The notes under the pieces are model-generated. The model had not been told where the DNA came from and ran no database searches. It saw only the letters and a list, made by a program, of their open reading frames with translations. The position numbers were made by a program, and so were the translations under genes. From the NCBI RefSeq assembly GCF_006494655.1, contig NZ_VHIM01000001.1, forward strand, positions 553,266 to 617,265: a stretch of DNA of 64,000 nucleotides, read 5' to 3'. Shown one piece after another: positions 44,770 to 54,644 of this stretch; the first letter of the stretch is position 1, and each line of letters begins with the position of its first letter. This DNA comes from Arthrobacter agilis (GTDB taxonomy: Bacteria; Actinomycetota; Actinomycetes; Actinomycetales; Micrococcaceae).

Positions 44770-45359
44770 GTGATGTCTACCTGCAGGAAGGCGCTCCCGT
44801 CATTCGACGGGGGCGCCTTCCCGTTCCGGGCCCCGTGAGCTCGCGCGTGGAGATCATCCCGCGGTCCGTGAACGATCGCGTCCCCGGACCGCCTCCGGGA
44901 GCGCACCCAGTGCAGGAGCGCCCGGTGCCGCAGGACCAGCCAGCCCAGGAGGAGCGCCGCGGCGAGGTGGGTGTGCAGCATCAGCATTGCCTCGGGCGAA
45001 TGACCCGTGGAGCCGGCGACGCCCACCGGCGGGGCCTCGACGTGATGGCCGGACACGCCGGGAGCGGCGGACGACGGACCGCCGGCCAGTCCGCCGAGGA
45101 GCCAGTGGAGGAGTTGCTGCGCAAGTCCCAGCAGGAGCAGCAGCGCCCAGCCCGGCAGCCTGCACCGGGTCACGAGGACGGCGGCCAGGACGCCGAGGGC
45201 GGCGAGTCCACCGAGGACGGCGAGACCAGGCACCGCTCCCCCTGCAAGTGCGTGAGCGCCCAGCCCCGCAGCCAGGGACGCGAGCCCCATCGCCGTCGCC
45301 CCGAGCAGCTCTCCCCGCTCGAGCGGGCGCCGCACCACGGCCGTGTCCTGCGTCGTCAT
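44766..45359 (-). CDS. Hypothetical membrane protein, His-containing
   Basis: A 197-residue protein with at least four hydrophobic helices (GATAMGLASLAAGLGAHALAG, GLAVLGGLAALGVLAAVLVT, WALLLLLGLAQQLLHWLLGGLAG, LHTHLAAALLLGWLVLRH). It has scattered histidines (HHVEAP, GHSPEAML, HTHL) that could bind metal. No family recognised. The start is ATG 45359 with the TCATCAGC-like motif just upstream. Its last 20 codons lie over the terminator of the convergent OYE gene and the two stop codons overlap, so the extreme C-terminus may not be conserved. Confidence 0.65.
   Translation of the reverse strand: MTTQDTAVVRRPLERGELLGATAMGLASLAAGLGAHALAGGAVPGLAVLGGLAALGVLAAVLVTRCRLPGWALLLLLGLAQQLLHWLLGGLAGGPSSAAPGVSGHHVEAPPVGVAGSTGHSPEAMLMLHTHLAAALLLGWLVLRHRALLHWVRSRRRSGDAIVHGPRDDLHARAHGARNGKAPPSNDGSAFLQVDIT
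44786..44821 (+). terminator. Terminator of the OYE gene, inside the opposite gene's 3' end
   Basis: A 16-bp stem GGAAGGCGCTCCCGTC with one mismatch and a 4-nt loop ATTC, 16 bp past the OYE stop codon. It coincides with the last codons of the minus-strand membrane protein. Confidence 0.7.
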
Positions 45360-45367
45360 GCCCCGAT

Positions 45368-45384
45368 GGTAAGCATGCTGATGA
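45368..45384. promoter_or_regulatory. TCATCAGC-type motif in a divergent promoter region
   Basis: GGTAAGCATGCTGATGA on the plus strand; the minus strand reads TCATCAGCATGCTTACC, 9 bp before the membrane protein ATG. The same core TCATCAGCA is seen at 41331 and 52503. It lies between the divergent genes at 45359 and 45485. Confidence 0.45.
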
Positions 45385-45484
45385 GCCGGGGTCACGCGCT
45401 CATTGCCGGGTTATGCCTCGGCACGCAGGTCCGTAGACTGACACTAAGGGAGGTTACTTTCCCTCGAACCGAAAGGACGAGTGC

Positions 45485-45634
45485 ATGTCAGAGCAGCCGA
45501 GCGACGACGACCGCATCCACGCCGAGGCGCCTGCCGAGGGCGACCGGAGCGCCGACACGGAAGACATCCGCGTGCACCCCGAAGCGCCTGCCGAAGGCGC
45601 GGACCCCGACGATACGGACGGGGCAGGCAGCTAG
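45485..45634 (+). CDS. Small acidic protein with internal repeat, hypothetical
   Basis: A 49-residue protein, MSEQPSDDDRIHAEAPAEGD and onward to DTDGAGS. Two similar segments, DRIHAEAPAEGDRSAD and DIRVHPEAPAEGADPD, suggest an internal duplication. It is highly acidic with no cysteine or membrane segment. AAAGGA is 8 nt before the ATG, and a strong terminator follows 20 bp after the stop, which together support a real, separately transcribed gene. Function unknown; stress context is inferred from neighbours. Confidence 0.7.
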   Translation: MSEQPSDDDRIHAEAPAEGDRSADTEDIRVHPEAPAEGADPDDTDGAGS

Positions 45635-45654
45635 CAGCAGCCCACCGCACGCAG

Positions 45655-45700
45655 AACGACGGAAGCGCCGGCCCCCTGGCCGGCGCTTCCGTCGTTTTTT
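45655..45700 (+). terminator. Strong intrinsic terminator of the 49-aa gene
   Basis: A perfect 19-bp stem (45655-45673 with 45678-45696), 4-nt loop CCCT, followed by a T6 run ending at 45700. The clearest rho-independent terminator in the window. Confidence 0.95.
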
Positions 45701-45730
45701 CACCAGACCCCTCGGACGACGGGCAGCCGT

Positions 45731-45940
45731 TCAGCGGGTCCCCTCGACGACCTCTCCGAACGGGACCTCCTCGGATGTCTCGGCGCCGCGATCGAGCGCC
45801 TGGTCGCTGATGAGGATGCCGTGCTTGCCCTCGGCGACCGACTGTTTCATGACCATCAGGACCGTTTCGGCGAAACCCTCGTCCTGGGCCTCGAGATAAC
45901 GGACGTACGCGGGCGGGAATTTCTCGGGAACTGTCAGCAT
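45731..45940 (-). CDS. Small hypothetical protein
   Basis: A 69-residue soluble protein (MLTVPEKFPPAYVRYLEAQDEG, AETVLMVMKQSVAEGKHGILISDQAL, ending EVVEGTR). No family recognised. ATG 45940 is preferred over the upstream ATG at 45988 because the intervening region looks noncoding. It is divergent from the hibernation factor gene across 160 bp and convergent with the 49-aa gene. Confidence 0.55.
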   Translation of the reverse strand: MLTVPEKFPPAYVRYLEAQDEGFAETVLMVMKQSVAEGKHGILISDQALDRGAETSEEVPFGEVVEGTR

Positions 45941-46100
45941 GCTGTCCACGCTACCAATCGCCACCCATGCGCAACGAGGCAATTTCAAGCCCGGCGCCGC
46001 TCGTCGCGGACCTTCTCACGGCGCGGCCGGGGTGATAGACCATAAGGGTCCTTAGTAAATGCGGCGCCGGCCGCCGCCATGACAAGACAGGGGATCCTTC

Positions 46101-47255
46101 GTGACGCACGTACTCAAAGACCACGCCCATCTGTTCGAACGGCCCGGTCCCTGGACCACCATCTACGTGGATGGCAGCACCGGTACCGTGGACGGCCTGG
46201 CGAGCGATGAGATCCTTCCCCGCAGCATCGCCCAGGAGATGAAGGCCGCGGATGCGCCGCCCGGGGACATCGAGGCGGCCGTCACCGCGCTCGCGCGCAC
46301 GGCGAAGGGCCTGCCGGACCCCGTGACACGCTATCTCCTCGTGAACGACGGGACGGCGGTCGTCGACGAATTCCTCTCCGGCGACCTCGTCGGCCTCACG
46401 GTCACCGCGACGGGGCCCATCCCGGATCTGACACCGCTGGTCCGCCACAGCCCGGAGGACTTCGCCTACCTCGTGGCGGAGGTGGGACACCATGGCGGCG
46501 AGATCTACCTGCAGTATGCCGACGGCGACGAGCAGCACATCACCTCGGGGGCCCCTGCCTCCGACATCGAGGGTGACACGATGCACACCCGGAAGCTCGG
46601 CAGTGGTGGCTGGTCCCAGCGGAACCGGCAGCAGCACGCGGAGAAGGTGTGGAAGATGAACTCGCGTGAGGTCGCCTCCGAGATCGACCGCATCGCCGCG
46701 GAGCACGACGCACAGTTGATCGTGGTGGCCGGCGACATCCGGGCGCGGCAGCTCGTGGCCGATGAGGTCTCCCAGGAGTCGGCCGCGAAGCTCGGCATCA
46801 TCGAGAGCAACACCCGGGCCGACGGCGCCGACGAGGAGATGTTCAACGAGCAGGTACAGGCCCTCGTGGCCCGCACCATGGCCGAGCGCCAGCAGACCCT
46901 GCTGGCGCGCCTGGCCGAGAAGGAGGGCCAGGGTACGCGCACGTCCGCCGTCGGCCGCGGCGCCGTCGTCACGGCGCTGCAGCAGGCCCAGGTCGAGTCC
47001 CTTCTCCTCGAGGCGACGGCCTGGGACGGGGAGACGCTCCTCGCGCTCGACGCCGCTCCCTGGGTCGCGGCGTCCGAGACCGAGACCGCGGGAGCAGTCG
47101 TGCTGGGAGAGGTGCCGGCCGTAGCTGCCCTGCTCCGGGCGGCAGCCCTCACCGACGCGGAGGCGACGATATACCCCTCCGGTGCACTCCAGGAGCGGCC
47201 GATCGCGGCCCTCCTGCGCTGGCCGACCGGACCCGACGCACCGACGGCGGCCTGA
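46101..47255 (+). CDS. Rv2629 family (baeRF, Balon-like) ribosome hibernation factor candidate
   Basis: A 384-residue protein of the bacterial aeRF1-like (baeRF) family that includes M. tuberculosis Rv2629 and the hibernation factor Balon, which binds the vacant ribosomal A site during stress. The start HAHLFERPGPWTTIYVDGST and the segments DIEAAVTALARTAKGLPDP, SRYLLVND-like VTRYLLVNDGTAVVDE and RKLGSGGWSQRNRQQHAE are characteristic of Rv2629. The GGQ motif of true release factors is not seen; KLGSGGWSQ is in its general place. GTG start with AGGGGAT about 8 nt upstream. The TPP enzyme begins 3 bp after its stop. Function rests on family knowledge. Confidence 0.8.
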   Translation: MTHVLKDHAHLFERPGPWTTIYVDGSTGTVDGLASDEILPRSIAQEMKAADAPPGDIEAAVTALARTAKGLPDPVTRYLLVNDGTAVVDEFLSGDLVGLTVTATGPIPDLTPLVRHSPEDFAYLVAEVGHHGGEIYLQYADGDEQHITSGAPASDIEGDTMHTRKLGSGGWSQRNRQQHAEKVWKMNSREVASEIDRIAAEHDAQLIVVAGDIRARQLVADEVSQESAAKLGIIESNTRADGADEEMFNEQVQALVARTMAERQQTLLARLAEKEGQGTRTSAVGRGAVVTALQQAQVESLLLEATAWDGETLLALDAAPWVAASETETAGAVVLGEVPAVAALLRAAALTDAEATIYPSGALQERPIAALLRWPTGPDAPTAA

Positions 47256-47258
47256 GCG

Positions 47259-49154
47259 ATGACGGACGCAGCCGAAGGCACCCGCACGGACGACCGGGAG
47301 CCCTCGGGGTCGGTCGCCGACCTCGTGGTGCGCCGCCTGGCGTCCTGGCGCGTGGACAGGGTCTTCGGCTACAGCGGTGACGGCATCAACCCCCTCCTGG
47401 GCGCCCTGCGCAGGGCGGGGAGCCCGGAGTTCGTGCAGGCCCGCCACGAGGAGGCCGCCGCCTTCATGGCGGTGGCGCACGCCAAGTACGCGGGTGGAGC
47501 GGGGAGCCCGGAGTTCGTGCAGGCCCGCCACGAGGAGGCCGCCGCCTTCATGGCGGTGGCGCACGCCAAGTACGCGGGTGGAGTAGGAGTGGTGACGGCG
47601 ACGCAGGGGCCCGGCGCGGTCCACCTGCTCAACGGACTGTACGACGCGCGGATGGACAGCGTGCCGGTCGTCGCCCTGGTCGGACAGCAGAGCCGGACGG
47701 TGCTCGGATCGGCGTACCAGCAGGAGATCGACCTGCCGGCCCTGTTCAAGGACGTCGCCTCGGAGTTCCTCCAGCAGGTCACCGATGCCGAGCAGCTGCC
47801 CATGGTCCTGGATCGTGCGTTCAAGGCCGCGCTGGCCACGCGGTCACCCGCCGTCGTGATCCTGCCGCACGATCTCCAGCAGGAGGCCACGCCCGCGACG
47901 CCCCACGAACACGGCGTCGTGCCGTCCTCGCCCGTCTGGTCCCTCGGGTCCGTCGCGCCACGCGAGGAGGACCTCCGCGACGCCGCCGCCGTCCTCAATG
48001 CAGGACGCAGGATCGCCCTCCTCGTCGGTCAGGGGGCTGCGCACGCGCAACAGGAAGTGGTCGCCGTCGCCGAACGGCTCGGGGCAGGCATCACCACGAG
48101 CCTTCTCGGCAAGCCGTACGTCGACGAGTCGTTACCCTTCTCGACCGGCACCATGGGCCATCTCGGCACCACGGCGAGCGCCTACCTCATGGACACGTGC
48201 GACACCCTGCTGATCATCGGATCGAACGATCCATGGACCGAGTACTACCCGGCTCCCGGGCAGGCCCGGGCCGTGCAGATCGACATCGATCCGAAAGCGA
48301 TCGGGAACCGGTACCCGATCGAGGTGGCCCTCCACGGCGATGCCGCCGCAGCGCTTGCGGCCCTGCTCCTGCTCCTGCACGGCCGGCAGGAGCAGGACTA
48401 CCGCACCGAGGTCGAGCAGGAGGTGGAGCGGTGGCACCGGATCGCCCTGGAGCGTGCGATGACGCCGGCCGATCCGGTGAATCCCGAACGCGTGGTGCAC
48501 GAGCTGAACAGTGTGTTGCCGGAGGACGCCCAGGTGGCCGTGGACGTCGGCAGCTGCGTGTACTGGTACGCCCGCCAACTGCGCCTGCCGCGGGGTGTGC
48601 CCGCACACCTCTCGAGCACGCTGGGCTGCATGGGGGCGGGCGTCTCCTACGGGATCGCCGCGAAACTCGCCCGCCCGGACCGGCCCGTCGTCGTCCTCGT
48701 GGGCGACGGCGCCCTGCAGATGGCGGGGCTCGCGGAACTCATCACCGTCTCCCGGTTGTGGAAGGGCTGGGCGGACCCGCGCTTCGTCGTCTGCGTCCTC
48801 ACCAACCGTGATCTCGCCGAGGTCTCCTGGGAACAGCGCGAGATGGAGGGTGAGCCGCGGTTCGTGGACAGTCAGGCGCTGCCGGACGTCGACGCCGCTG
48901 CCTACGGGCGGCTGCTCGGGCTCGATGGCGTGCGGGTCCAGGACCCGGAGCGGCTCGCCGATGCCTGGCATCAGGCCTTCTCCTCCGACCGCCCGTTCGT
49001 CCTCGACGTGGTGACGGACCCGAATGTGCCACTCCTGCCGCCCTTCCCCGCAGGAGCAGCGAAACTCGATGTCATGCGCGGCGCCCTCGCGTCCGAGCCG
49101 GACAGCAGCGCGGGCAGGCTGCTGAAGCGCTACGCGGACATCGAGGCCGGATAG
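47259..49154 (+). CDS. Thiamine-pyrophosphate enzyme, pyruvate oxidase/dehydrogenase (PoxB-like), with internal duplication
   Basis: A 631-residue TPP enzyme. The N-domain starts [33 protein letters not shown]. The glutamate motif [10 protein letters not shown] that activates TPP is present twice, because 84 bp (28 codons) are duplicated in tandem at 47415-47582. The central FAD/DHS domain ([23 protein letters not shown]) and C-terminal TPP domain ([18 protein letters not shown] with the GDG...N motif ending [12 protein letters not shown]) follow. Without the duplicate the length would be 603, normal for this family of peripheral pyruvate dehydrogenases (acetate-forming). The insertion falls beside the active site, so activity is in doubt. 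It begins 3 bp after the hibernation factor gene and precedes a palindrome and katA. Confidence 0.85.
   Translation: MTDAAEGTRTDDREPSGSVADLVVRRLASWRVDRVFGYSGDGINPLLGALRRAGSPEFVQARHEEAAAFMAVAHAKYAGGAGSPEFVQARHEEAAAFMAVAHAKYAGGVGVVTATQGPGAVHLLNGLYDARMDSVPVVALVGQQSRTVLGSAYQQEIDLPALFKDVASEFLQQVTDAEQLPMVLDRAFKAALATRSPAVVILPHDLQQEATPATPHEHGVVPSSPVWSLGSVAPREEDLRDAAAVLNAGRRIALLVGQGAAHAQQEVVAVAERLGAGITTSLLGKPYVDESLPFSTGTMGHLGTTASAYLMDTCDTLLIIGSNDPWTEYYPAPGQARAVQIDIDPKAIGNRYPIEVALHGDAAAALAALLLLLHGRQEQDYRTEVEQEVERWHRIALERAMTPADPVNPERVVHELNSVLPEDAQVAVDVGSCVYWYARQLRLPRGVPAHLSSTLGCMGAGVSYGIAAKLARPDRPVVVLVGDGALQMAGLAELITVSRLWKGWADPRFVVCVLTNRDLAEVSWEQREMEGEPRFVDSQALPDVDAAAYGRLLGLDGVRVQDPERLADAWHQAFSSDRPFVLDVVTDPNVPLLPPFPAGAAKLDVMRGALASEPDSSAGRLLKRYADIEAG
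47415..47582. repeat. Perfect 84-bp tandem duplication in the TPP-enzyme gene
   Basis: Bases 47415-47498 are repeated exactly at 47499-47582 with no spacer. The unit encodes 28 residues from [16 protein letters not shown] to AHAKYAGG and keeps the frame. The lack of any difference between copies points to a recent event or an assembly artefact. Confidence 0.95.
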
Positions 49155-49172
49155 GCGACCACCGAGGTTGCT

Positions 49173-49202
49173 GTTCACCCGCTGCCCGGGCAGCGGGTGA
49201 AC
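49173..49202. terminator. 30-bp perfect palindrome between the TPP gene and katA
   Basis: GTTCACCCGCTGCCC and its exact complement meet at the centre. It starts 18 bp past the TPP-enzyme stop codon and lies 68 bp before the katA ATG. There is no T-tract, so it may be a terminator or an operator. Confidence 0.55.
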
Positions 49203-49270
49203 GACGGATGCGGGGACCTCCGGGCCACCCCGCATCCGCGAGAACCAGGGCCCGACGTAAGGAGAATGCC

Positions 49271-50932
<1,662 letters not shown>

Positions 50933-50941
50933 GGCGGGCCT

Positions 50942-50974
50942 GCCGGAGGGCGCCTAGCGCCGGCGCCTTCCGGC
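50942..50974. terminator. Bidirectional terminator after katA
   Basis: GCCGGAGGGCGCC (50942-50954) pairs with 50962-50974, with one G-T pair and a 7-nt loop. It overlaps the stop codon of the convergent membrane protein gene. Confidence 0.65.
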
Positions 50975-51229
50975 GGCCTGCCTGCCGAGATGCAGGACCG
51001 CGGCCGCGGCGACGACGAAGGACAGGGCAACGACGACCAGCATGAGGTAGAGCAGCACGAGGGCGGTCATCGGTGAGGAGACGACATGCAGTATCCGGGG
51101 GAGTCCACCGAGCAACCCGACGGCCCAGAACAGCCCTACGCCCCCGAGCGCGTAGGCTGCGCGCCTCGGCTCGCGGTCGAAGCCCATGCTCCGGGCGCAC
51201 TGTGCGAGGAGACCCTGCCATTGATCCAT
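50954..51229 (-). CDS. Small two-helix membrane protein, hypothetical
   Basis: A 91-residue protein: MDQWQGLLAQCARSMGFDREPRRAAY, then two hydrophobic helices (ALGGVGLFWAVGLLGGLPRIL and MTALVLLYLMLVVVALSFVVAAAAV) and a basic end (GRQAAGRRRR). No family recognised. ATG 51229 is chosen over the ATG at 51334, which would add a low-complexity stretch. The gene is convergent with katA. Confidence 0.6.
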   Translation of the reverse strand: MDQWQGLLAQCARSMGFDREPRRAAYALGGVGLFWAVGLLGGLPRILHVVSSPMTALVLLYLMLVVVALSFVVAAAAVLHLGRQAAGRRRR

Positions 51230-51343
51230 GCCTCCATCATCGGGGCCCGGACCGGATGACCCGACCCCGCCGCCTATCGTGTCGCTCACATTGACAGCAG
51301 CGGGCGCGCATGGTGAGCGGGACAGCGCCTCCACTCACCGGCG

Positions 51344-52261
51344 TCACCTGCGTGGCAGGCGGCGCAGCCAGGCGAGCCGTCGCCAGCCTCCCGTGACTCC
51401 CGTCTCCGAGCGATCGGCCACGGACAGATTGCCGTCCGTCGCGGGCGCGCGGTCTCCGGTGAGCGCGAGGGCAGGGTAGACGCGGGCGAGGACGGCCTCG
51501 TAGGCCGCCGGGGCGACGGCCCGGCCGTACACGGCCAGCGACTGCACGCGGCCCACCTGCGTGAGGCGGCGGGGGCTCCGCGAGACCCGGACGATGGCGC
51601 GGGCCACCCGCACCGGATCGGTCACGGGAGGCAGGGGCCTGACCCTCCTGCCCGTGTGGTTCGCCGCGTGCTGGTGGATGGGTGTGTCGATGGTCGCGGG
51701 AAGGACGGCGCACACATGGATGGCCGGATCGTTGCGCAATTCCATGCGGAGTACCTCGAGGAAGCCGAGCAGACCGAACTTGCTCGTGACATAGGGGCCG
51801 ACGAGCGGAGAACTGATCCTCGAATAGAGCGACGCGACCGATACGAGGACACCGCGCCCCTGTCGGCGGAAGACGCGAAGTGCCGCGCGTGCCCCGTAGA
51901 CCTGACCCTGGAGGTTGACGGCGATCAGTCGGTCGAACACCGCGGACGGCGTCTGCTCGAAGGTGCCGAAGCTGTACAGCGAGGCGTTGCCCACCCAGAC
52001 GTCGATGTCCCCGAAGCGCTCCACCGCCGCGTCGGCGAGAGCGTCGACCTCCGCTTCCGAGGAGACATCGGTGGGCACGGTGATCACCGTGGCTCCCCTG
52101 GCGCGGCATTCCGCACCGACGGGCTCCAACGTGGCGGCGTCCCGCCCCGCGAGCACGAGCTGAGCACCGTCCGCGGCGAAGAGCCGCGCCGTGGCCCGCC
52201 CGATCCCGCTGGACGCGCCCGTGATGACCACCGTCTCCGCCGTCGTCCGCTCCGCCCCCAT
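51344..52261 (-). CDS. Short-chain dehydrogenase/reductase (SDR)
   Basis: A 305-residue classical SDR. The cofactor motif TGASSGIGRATA is near residue 14; VSVASLYSRISSP carries the catalytic serine; YVTSKFGLLGF holds the Tyr-x-x-x-Lys pair. The NNAG motif is changed to VGNASL. A basic C-terminal tail (WRRLAWLRRLPRR) could bind membranes. It is 18 bp upstream of... rather, downstream of the small 63-aa gene on the same strand, which suggests one transcript. Substrate unknown. Confidence 0.9.
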   Translation of the reverse strand: MGAERTTAETVVITGASSGIGRATARLFAADGAQLVLAGRDAATLEPVGAECRARGATVITVPTDVSSEAEVDALADAAVERFGDIDVWVGNASLYSFGTFEQTPSAVFDRLIAVNLQGQVYGARAALRVFRRQGRGVLVSVASLYSRISSPLVGPYVTSKFGLLGFLEVLRMELRNDPAIHVCAVLPATIDTPIHQHAANHTGRRVRPLPPVTDPVRVARAIVRVSRSPRRLTQVGRVQSLAVYGRAVAPAAYEAVLARVYPALALTGDRAPATDGNLSVADRSETGVTGGWRRLAWLRRLPRR

Positions 52262-52278
52262 GGGTCTACCCGCCGGGG

Positions 52279-52470
52279 CTAGCCCCCGAAGCCCCCGAGG
52301 CCCGGGATCTTCCCGAGCAGGTCCTGGGGGTTGATGCCGAACTTCGCCAGGAGGTCCGCGTGCTGCTCGGGATCAACCGTGTCCGGCAACGCAGACTGGG
52401 CCTCGTCCGCGCGATCGTCCTTGCCCTGGCTCTTCAGGAGGTCGATGATCTGTGACTTGTCGATCTGCAT
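52279..52470 (-). CDS. Small Gly-tailed protein, hypothetical
   Basis: A 63-residue protein (MQIDKSQIIDLLKSQGKDDRADEAQSALPDTVDPEQHADLLAKFGI, ending LGKIPGLGGFGG). It looks helical, soluble and amphipathic, with a flexible glycine tail; this resembles small actinobacterial stress proteins of unknown function. A strong AAGGAGG lies 6 nt before the ATG. It is 17 bp upstream of the SDR gene. The shared TCATCAGC-type motif lies 33-49 bp before its start. Confidence 0.75.
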   Translation of the reverse strand: MQIDKSQIIDLLKSQGKDDRADEAQSALPDTVDPEQHADLLAKFGINPQDLLGKIPGLGGFGG

Positions 52471-52502
52471 TGGGTGCCTCCTTGCGGCGGTGACCGCCGA
52501 TT

Positions 52503-52519
52503 GGTAAGTGTGCTGATGA
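52503..52519. promoter_or_regulatory. TCATCAGC-type motif in a divergent promoter region
   Basis: GGTAAGTGTGCTGATGA on the plus strand, 15 of 17 bases equal to the 45368 copy. It lies between divergent genes at 52470 and 52600. Confidence 0.45.
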
Positions 52520-52587
52520 AAGCATGGCACAGGATCGGGCACCGTGTCACCGGACCGGGTACGCCGGCAGCGGGGACAGCCGACGGG

Positions 52588-52593
52588 CAGAAT
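52588..52593 (+). promoter_or_regulatory. -10 element of a probable leaderless promoter
   Basis: CAGAAT ends 6 nt before the ATG at 52600, identical in sequence and spacing to the element at the uracil-DNA glycosylase gene (35622). Confidence 0.45.
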
Positions 52594-52599
52594 GGCACC

Positions 52600-53103
52600 A
52601 TGTCGCTCTCACTGACGATCCTCGCGGACACTCACCTGCCCAGGCGGGCACGAGCCCTGCCCTCCGCGGTGTGGGCCGCTGTCGAGGCCTCCGACGTCGT
52701 CGTCCACGCGGGCGACTGGACGGAAGCACCGCTGCTGGACGAGCTCGAGGCACGGGCACGGCGGCTCATCGCCTGCTACGGAAACAACGACGGCGCCGAT
52801 CTCCGGGCGCGCCTCCCCCTGGTCGCGAGGGCCGAGCTGGACGGCGTGCGCCTCGGCGTGGTCCACGAGACCGGACAGAGTCAGGGCAGGGAGGCACGGA
52901 TGGCCGCGCTGTACCCCGATACCGATGTCCTCGTCTTCGGCCACAGCCACATCCCTTGGGACACCACCGCACCCTCGGGCCTCCGGCTCCTCAACCCCGG
53001 CTCCCCCACGGACCGCCGCCGCCAACCGTTCTGCACGTTCCTCACGGCCGTCATCGACGCCGGGACGCTGACCGTGGCCACGCACCGGCTGCCGCCGCGC
53101 TGA
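52600..53103 (+). CDS. Metallophosphoesterase, YfcE/MJ0936 type phosphodiesterase
   Basis: A 167-residue metal-dependent phosphodiesterase. Metal-binding motifs follow the family order: DTHLP at residue 10, VVHAGDWTE, CYGNNDG, VVHETGQ (family GHxH variant) and VFGHSHIPW near residue 115, then NPGSPTDRRR. The small size fits YfcE. ATG 52600 is chosen because it opens the family motif and has a CAGAAT element 6 nt upstream. The physiological substrate is unknown. A 10-bp repeat starts at its stop codon. Confidence 0.88.
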   Translation: MSLSLTILADTHLPRRARALPSAVWAAVEASDVVVHAGDWTEAPLLDELEARARRLIACYGNNDGADLRARLPLVARAELDGVRLGVVHETGQSQGREARMAALYPDTDVLVFGHSHIPWDTTAPSGLRLLNPGSPTDRRRQPFCTFLTAVIDAGTLTVATHRLPPR

Positions 53104-53130
53104 TCCGCGCTGATCCGCGCTGATCCGCGC
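53101..53130. repeat. Three perfect copies of TGATCCGCGC
   Basis: A 10-bp unit three times head to tail; the first TGA is the stop codon of the phosphodiesterase gene. It gives stop codons in tandem in different phases. Confidence 0.9.
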
Positions 53131-53205
53131 TCCGCTCCGGTGTCCACACTTCCGGCCGTTGCGCCGGGTGTCCTGCAGATCTGTTCGTTCGGTCGATCGA
53201 TTGCC

Positions 53206-53211
53206 TACGGT
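53206..53211 (+). promoter_or_regulatory. -10 element of a probable leaderless promoter
   Basis: TACGGT lies 6 nt before GTG 53218; the GAGGG in between touches the GTG and cannot serve as a spaced ribosome binding site. Confidence 0.4.
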
Positions 53212-53217
53212 TGAGGG

Positions 53218-54546
53218 GTGAGTACCGCGAAGACCACACCCCGGAGCACCACGGACAGACGCTCGACCATCGGCTGGATACTGATGCTCGGAGCCCTCGC
53301 GGCACTGCCCGCCGTCACCACGGACATGTACCTCCCCTCCCTGCCCGTGGTCGCCGAGGATCTCGGGGCCACGCAGGCGGCAGCGCAGTTCACCATGTCC
53401 GGGATGCTCCTGGGTGCCGGCGTGGGCCAGCTCGTGATCGGCCCCTTCTCCGACCGCTTCGGCCGCCGGCTGCCCCTGCTCATCGGCATCTCTCTGCACG
53501 TCGTGACCTCCCTTCTTTGCTCCATCACGCCCGACATCGGCACACTGATCGGACTCCGGATAACCCAGGGATTCTTCAACGCCGCGGCGTCGGTGGTGGC
53601 GATCGCCGTCATCCGGGACCGCTTCGTGGGATCAGACGCCGCACGGCTGCTCTCACGCCTCATGCTCGTCATCGGCGTGGCCCCGCTGTTCGCACCCACC
53701 ATCGGTCAGGCCATTGCAGGGGCATGGCAGTGGCGGGCCGTCTTCTACGCCCTCGCCCTGATCGGGCTGGCTCTCGTGCTGATCGTCTGGCGCTTCATGC
53801 CGGAATCGCTGCCCCGCGAGCAGCGCCGTCCCGGCCGCCCGCGGCAGGTGGCCGGCGGCTATGCGTCCCTGCTCCGCGACCGCCACTTCATGGCCCTCGC
53901 CGTCATCCCCGGTCTGGGGCTCGCCGTGATCATGAGCTACGTGGTCGGGTCGCCCTTCGTACTCCAGGACCAGTACGGGCTGAGCCAGGCACAATTCGCC
54001 GCCGTCTTCGCCCTCAACGGAGTGGCGATCGTCGGGTCCGCACAGCTCAACGCAGCGCTGGTGCGTCGCGCTGCACCGATCCGCATCCTGCGGGTGGCCG
54101 CCGTCGTGCAGATGGTCTGCGCCCTCATCCTCCTCGCGATCGTGCTGACCGGTTTCGGGGGGATCGTCGGGTTCGTGGCCGGGCTCTGGCTGGTCCTCGG
54201 GACGCAGGGAATGATCCCCGCCAACGCCTCCGTGCTGGCACTGCACCACTATGGGCACATGGCGGGAACCGCTGCGGCGGTGATCGGGGCCCTGCAGTCC
54301 GGCGTAGCGGGCCTGGTGAGCCCCTTCGTCGGCCTGCTCGGCGGGGACTCGGTGGCCATGGTGTGCGTCATGCTGGCAGCGGTGTCCCTCACGCTGGTGG
54401 TCCTCGCGACGGCCACGCCCGCCTACCGCACGGGCGGTTGGCGGGAGCTGGACGGCATGGAGCCGGGTACGACGACGAGCGTGGGGCAGACGGAGGAACG
54501 GGAGGCCGAGCAGGTGGAGGCGCAGGGCCCGGACCAGCGAGGATAG
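53218..54546 (+). CDS. Bcr/CflA family MFS drug efflux transporter
   Basis: A 442-residue efflux protein with twelve membrane helices. TTDMYLPSLPVVAEDLGATQAAAQFTMS in helix 1 and QLVIGPFSDRFGRRLPLLIG (motif A) mark the Bcr/CflA family; MLVIGVAPLFAPTIGQAIAG is antiporter motif C. A charged C-terminal tail (about 40 residues) extends past the last helix. GTG start, apparently leaderless. Family members export bicyclomycin, chloramphenicol or sulfonamides, but the substrate here cannot be stated. Confidence 0.92.
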   Translation: MSTAKTTPRSTTDRRSTIGWILMLGALAALPAVTTDMYLPSLPVVAEDLGATQAAAQFTMSGMLLGAGVGQLVIGPFSDRFGRRLPLLIGISLHVVTSLLCSITPDIGTLIGLRITQGFFNAAASVVAIAVIRDRFVGSDAARLLSRLMLVIGVAPLFAPTIGQAIAGAWQWRAVFYALALIGLALVLIVWRFMPESLPREQRRPGRPRQVAGGYASLLRDRHFMALAVIPGLGLAVIMSYVVGSPFVLQDQYGLSQAQFAAVFALNGVAIVGSAQLNAALVRRAAPIRILRVAAVVQMVCALILLAIVLTGFGGIVGFVAGLWLVLGTQGMIPANASVLALHHYGHMAGTAAAVIGALQSGVAGLVSPFVGLLGGDSVAMVCVMLAAVSLTLVVLATATPAYRTGGWRELDGMEPGTTTSVGQTEEREAEQVEAQGPDQRG

Positions 54547-54644
54547 GGCGCGGCCGGCACGGTGACTGACAGCGGGACCCCACTCTGGGACAATGGAGCA
54601 CCGCAACGGCGCGAAGCCCGCTGTCCCGTGACGAGAGGAGCACC

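Noticed and set aside
44835..45899. 354-residue plus-strand ORF
   Set aside because: It crosses the antisense strand of the membrane protein, the 49-aa gene and its terminator in the wrong frame, with no domain.
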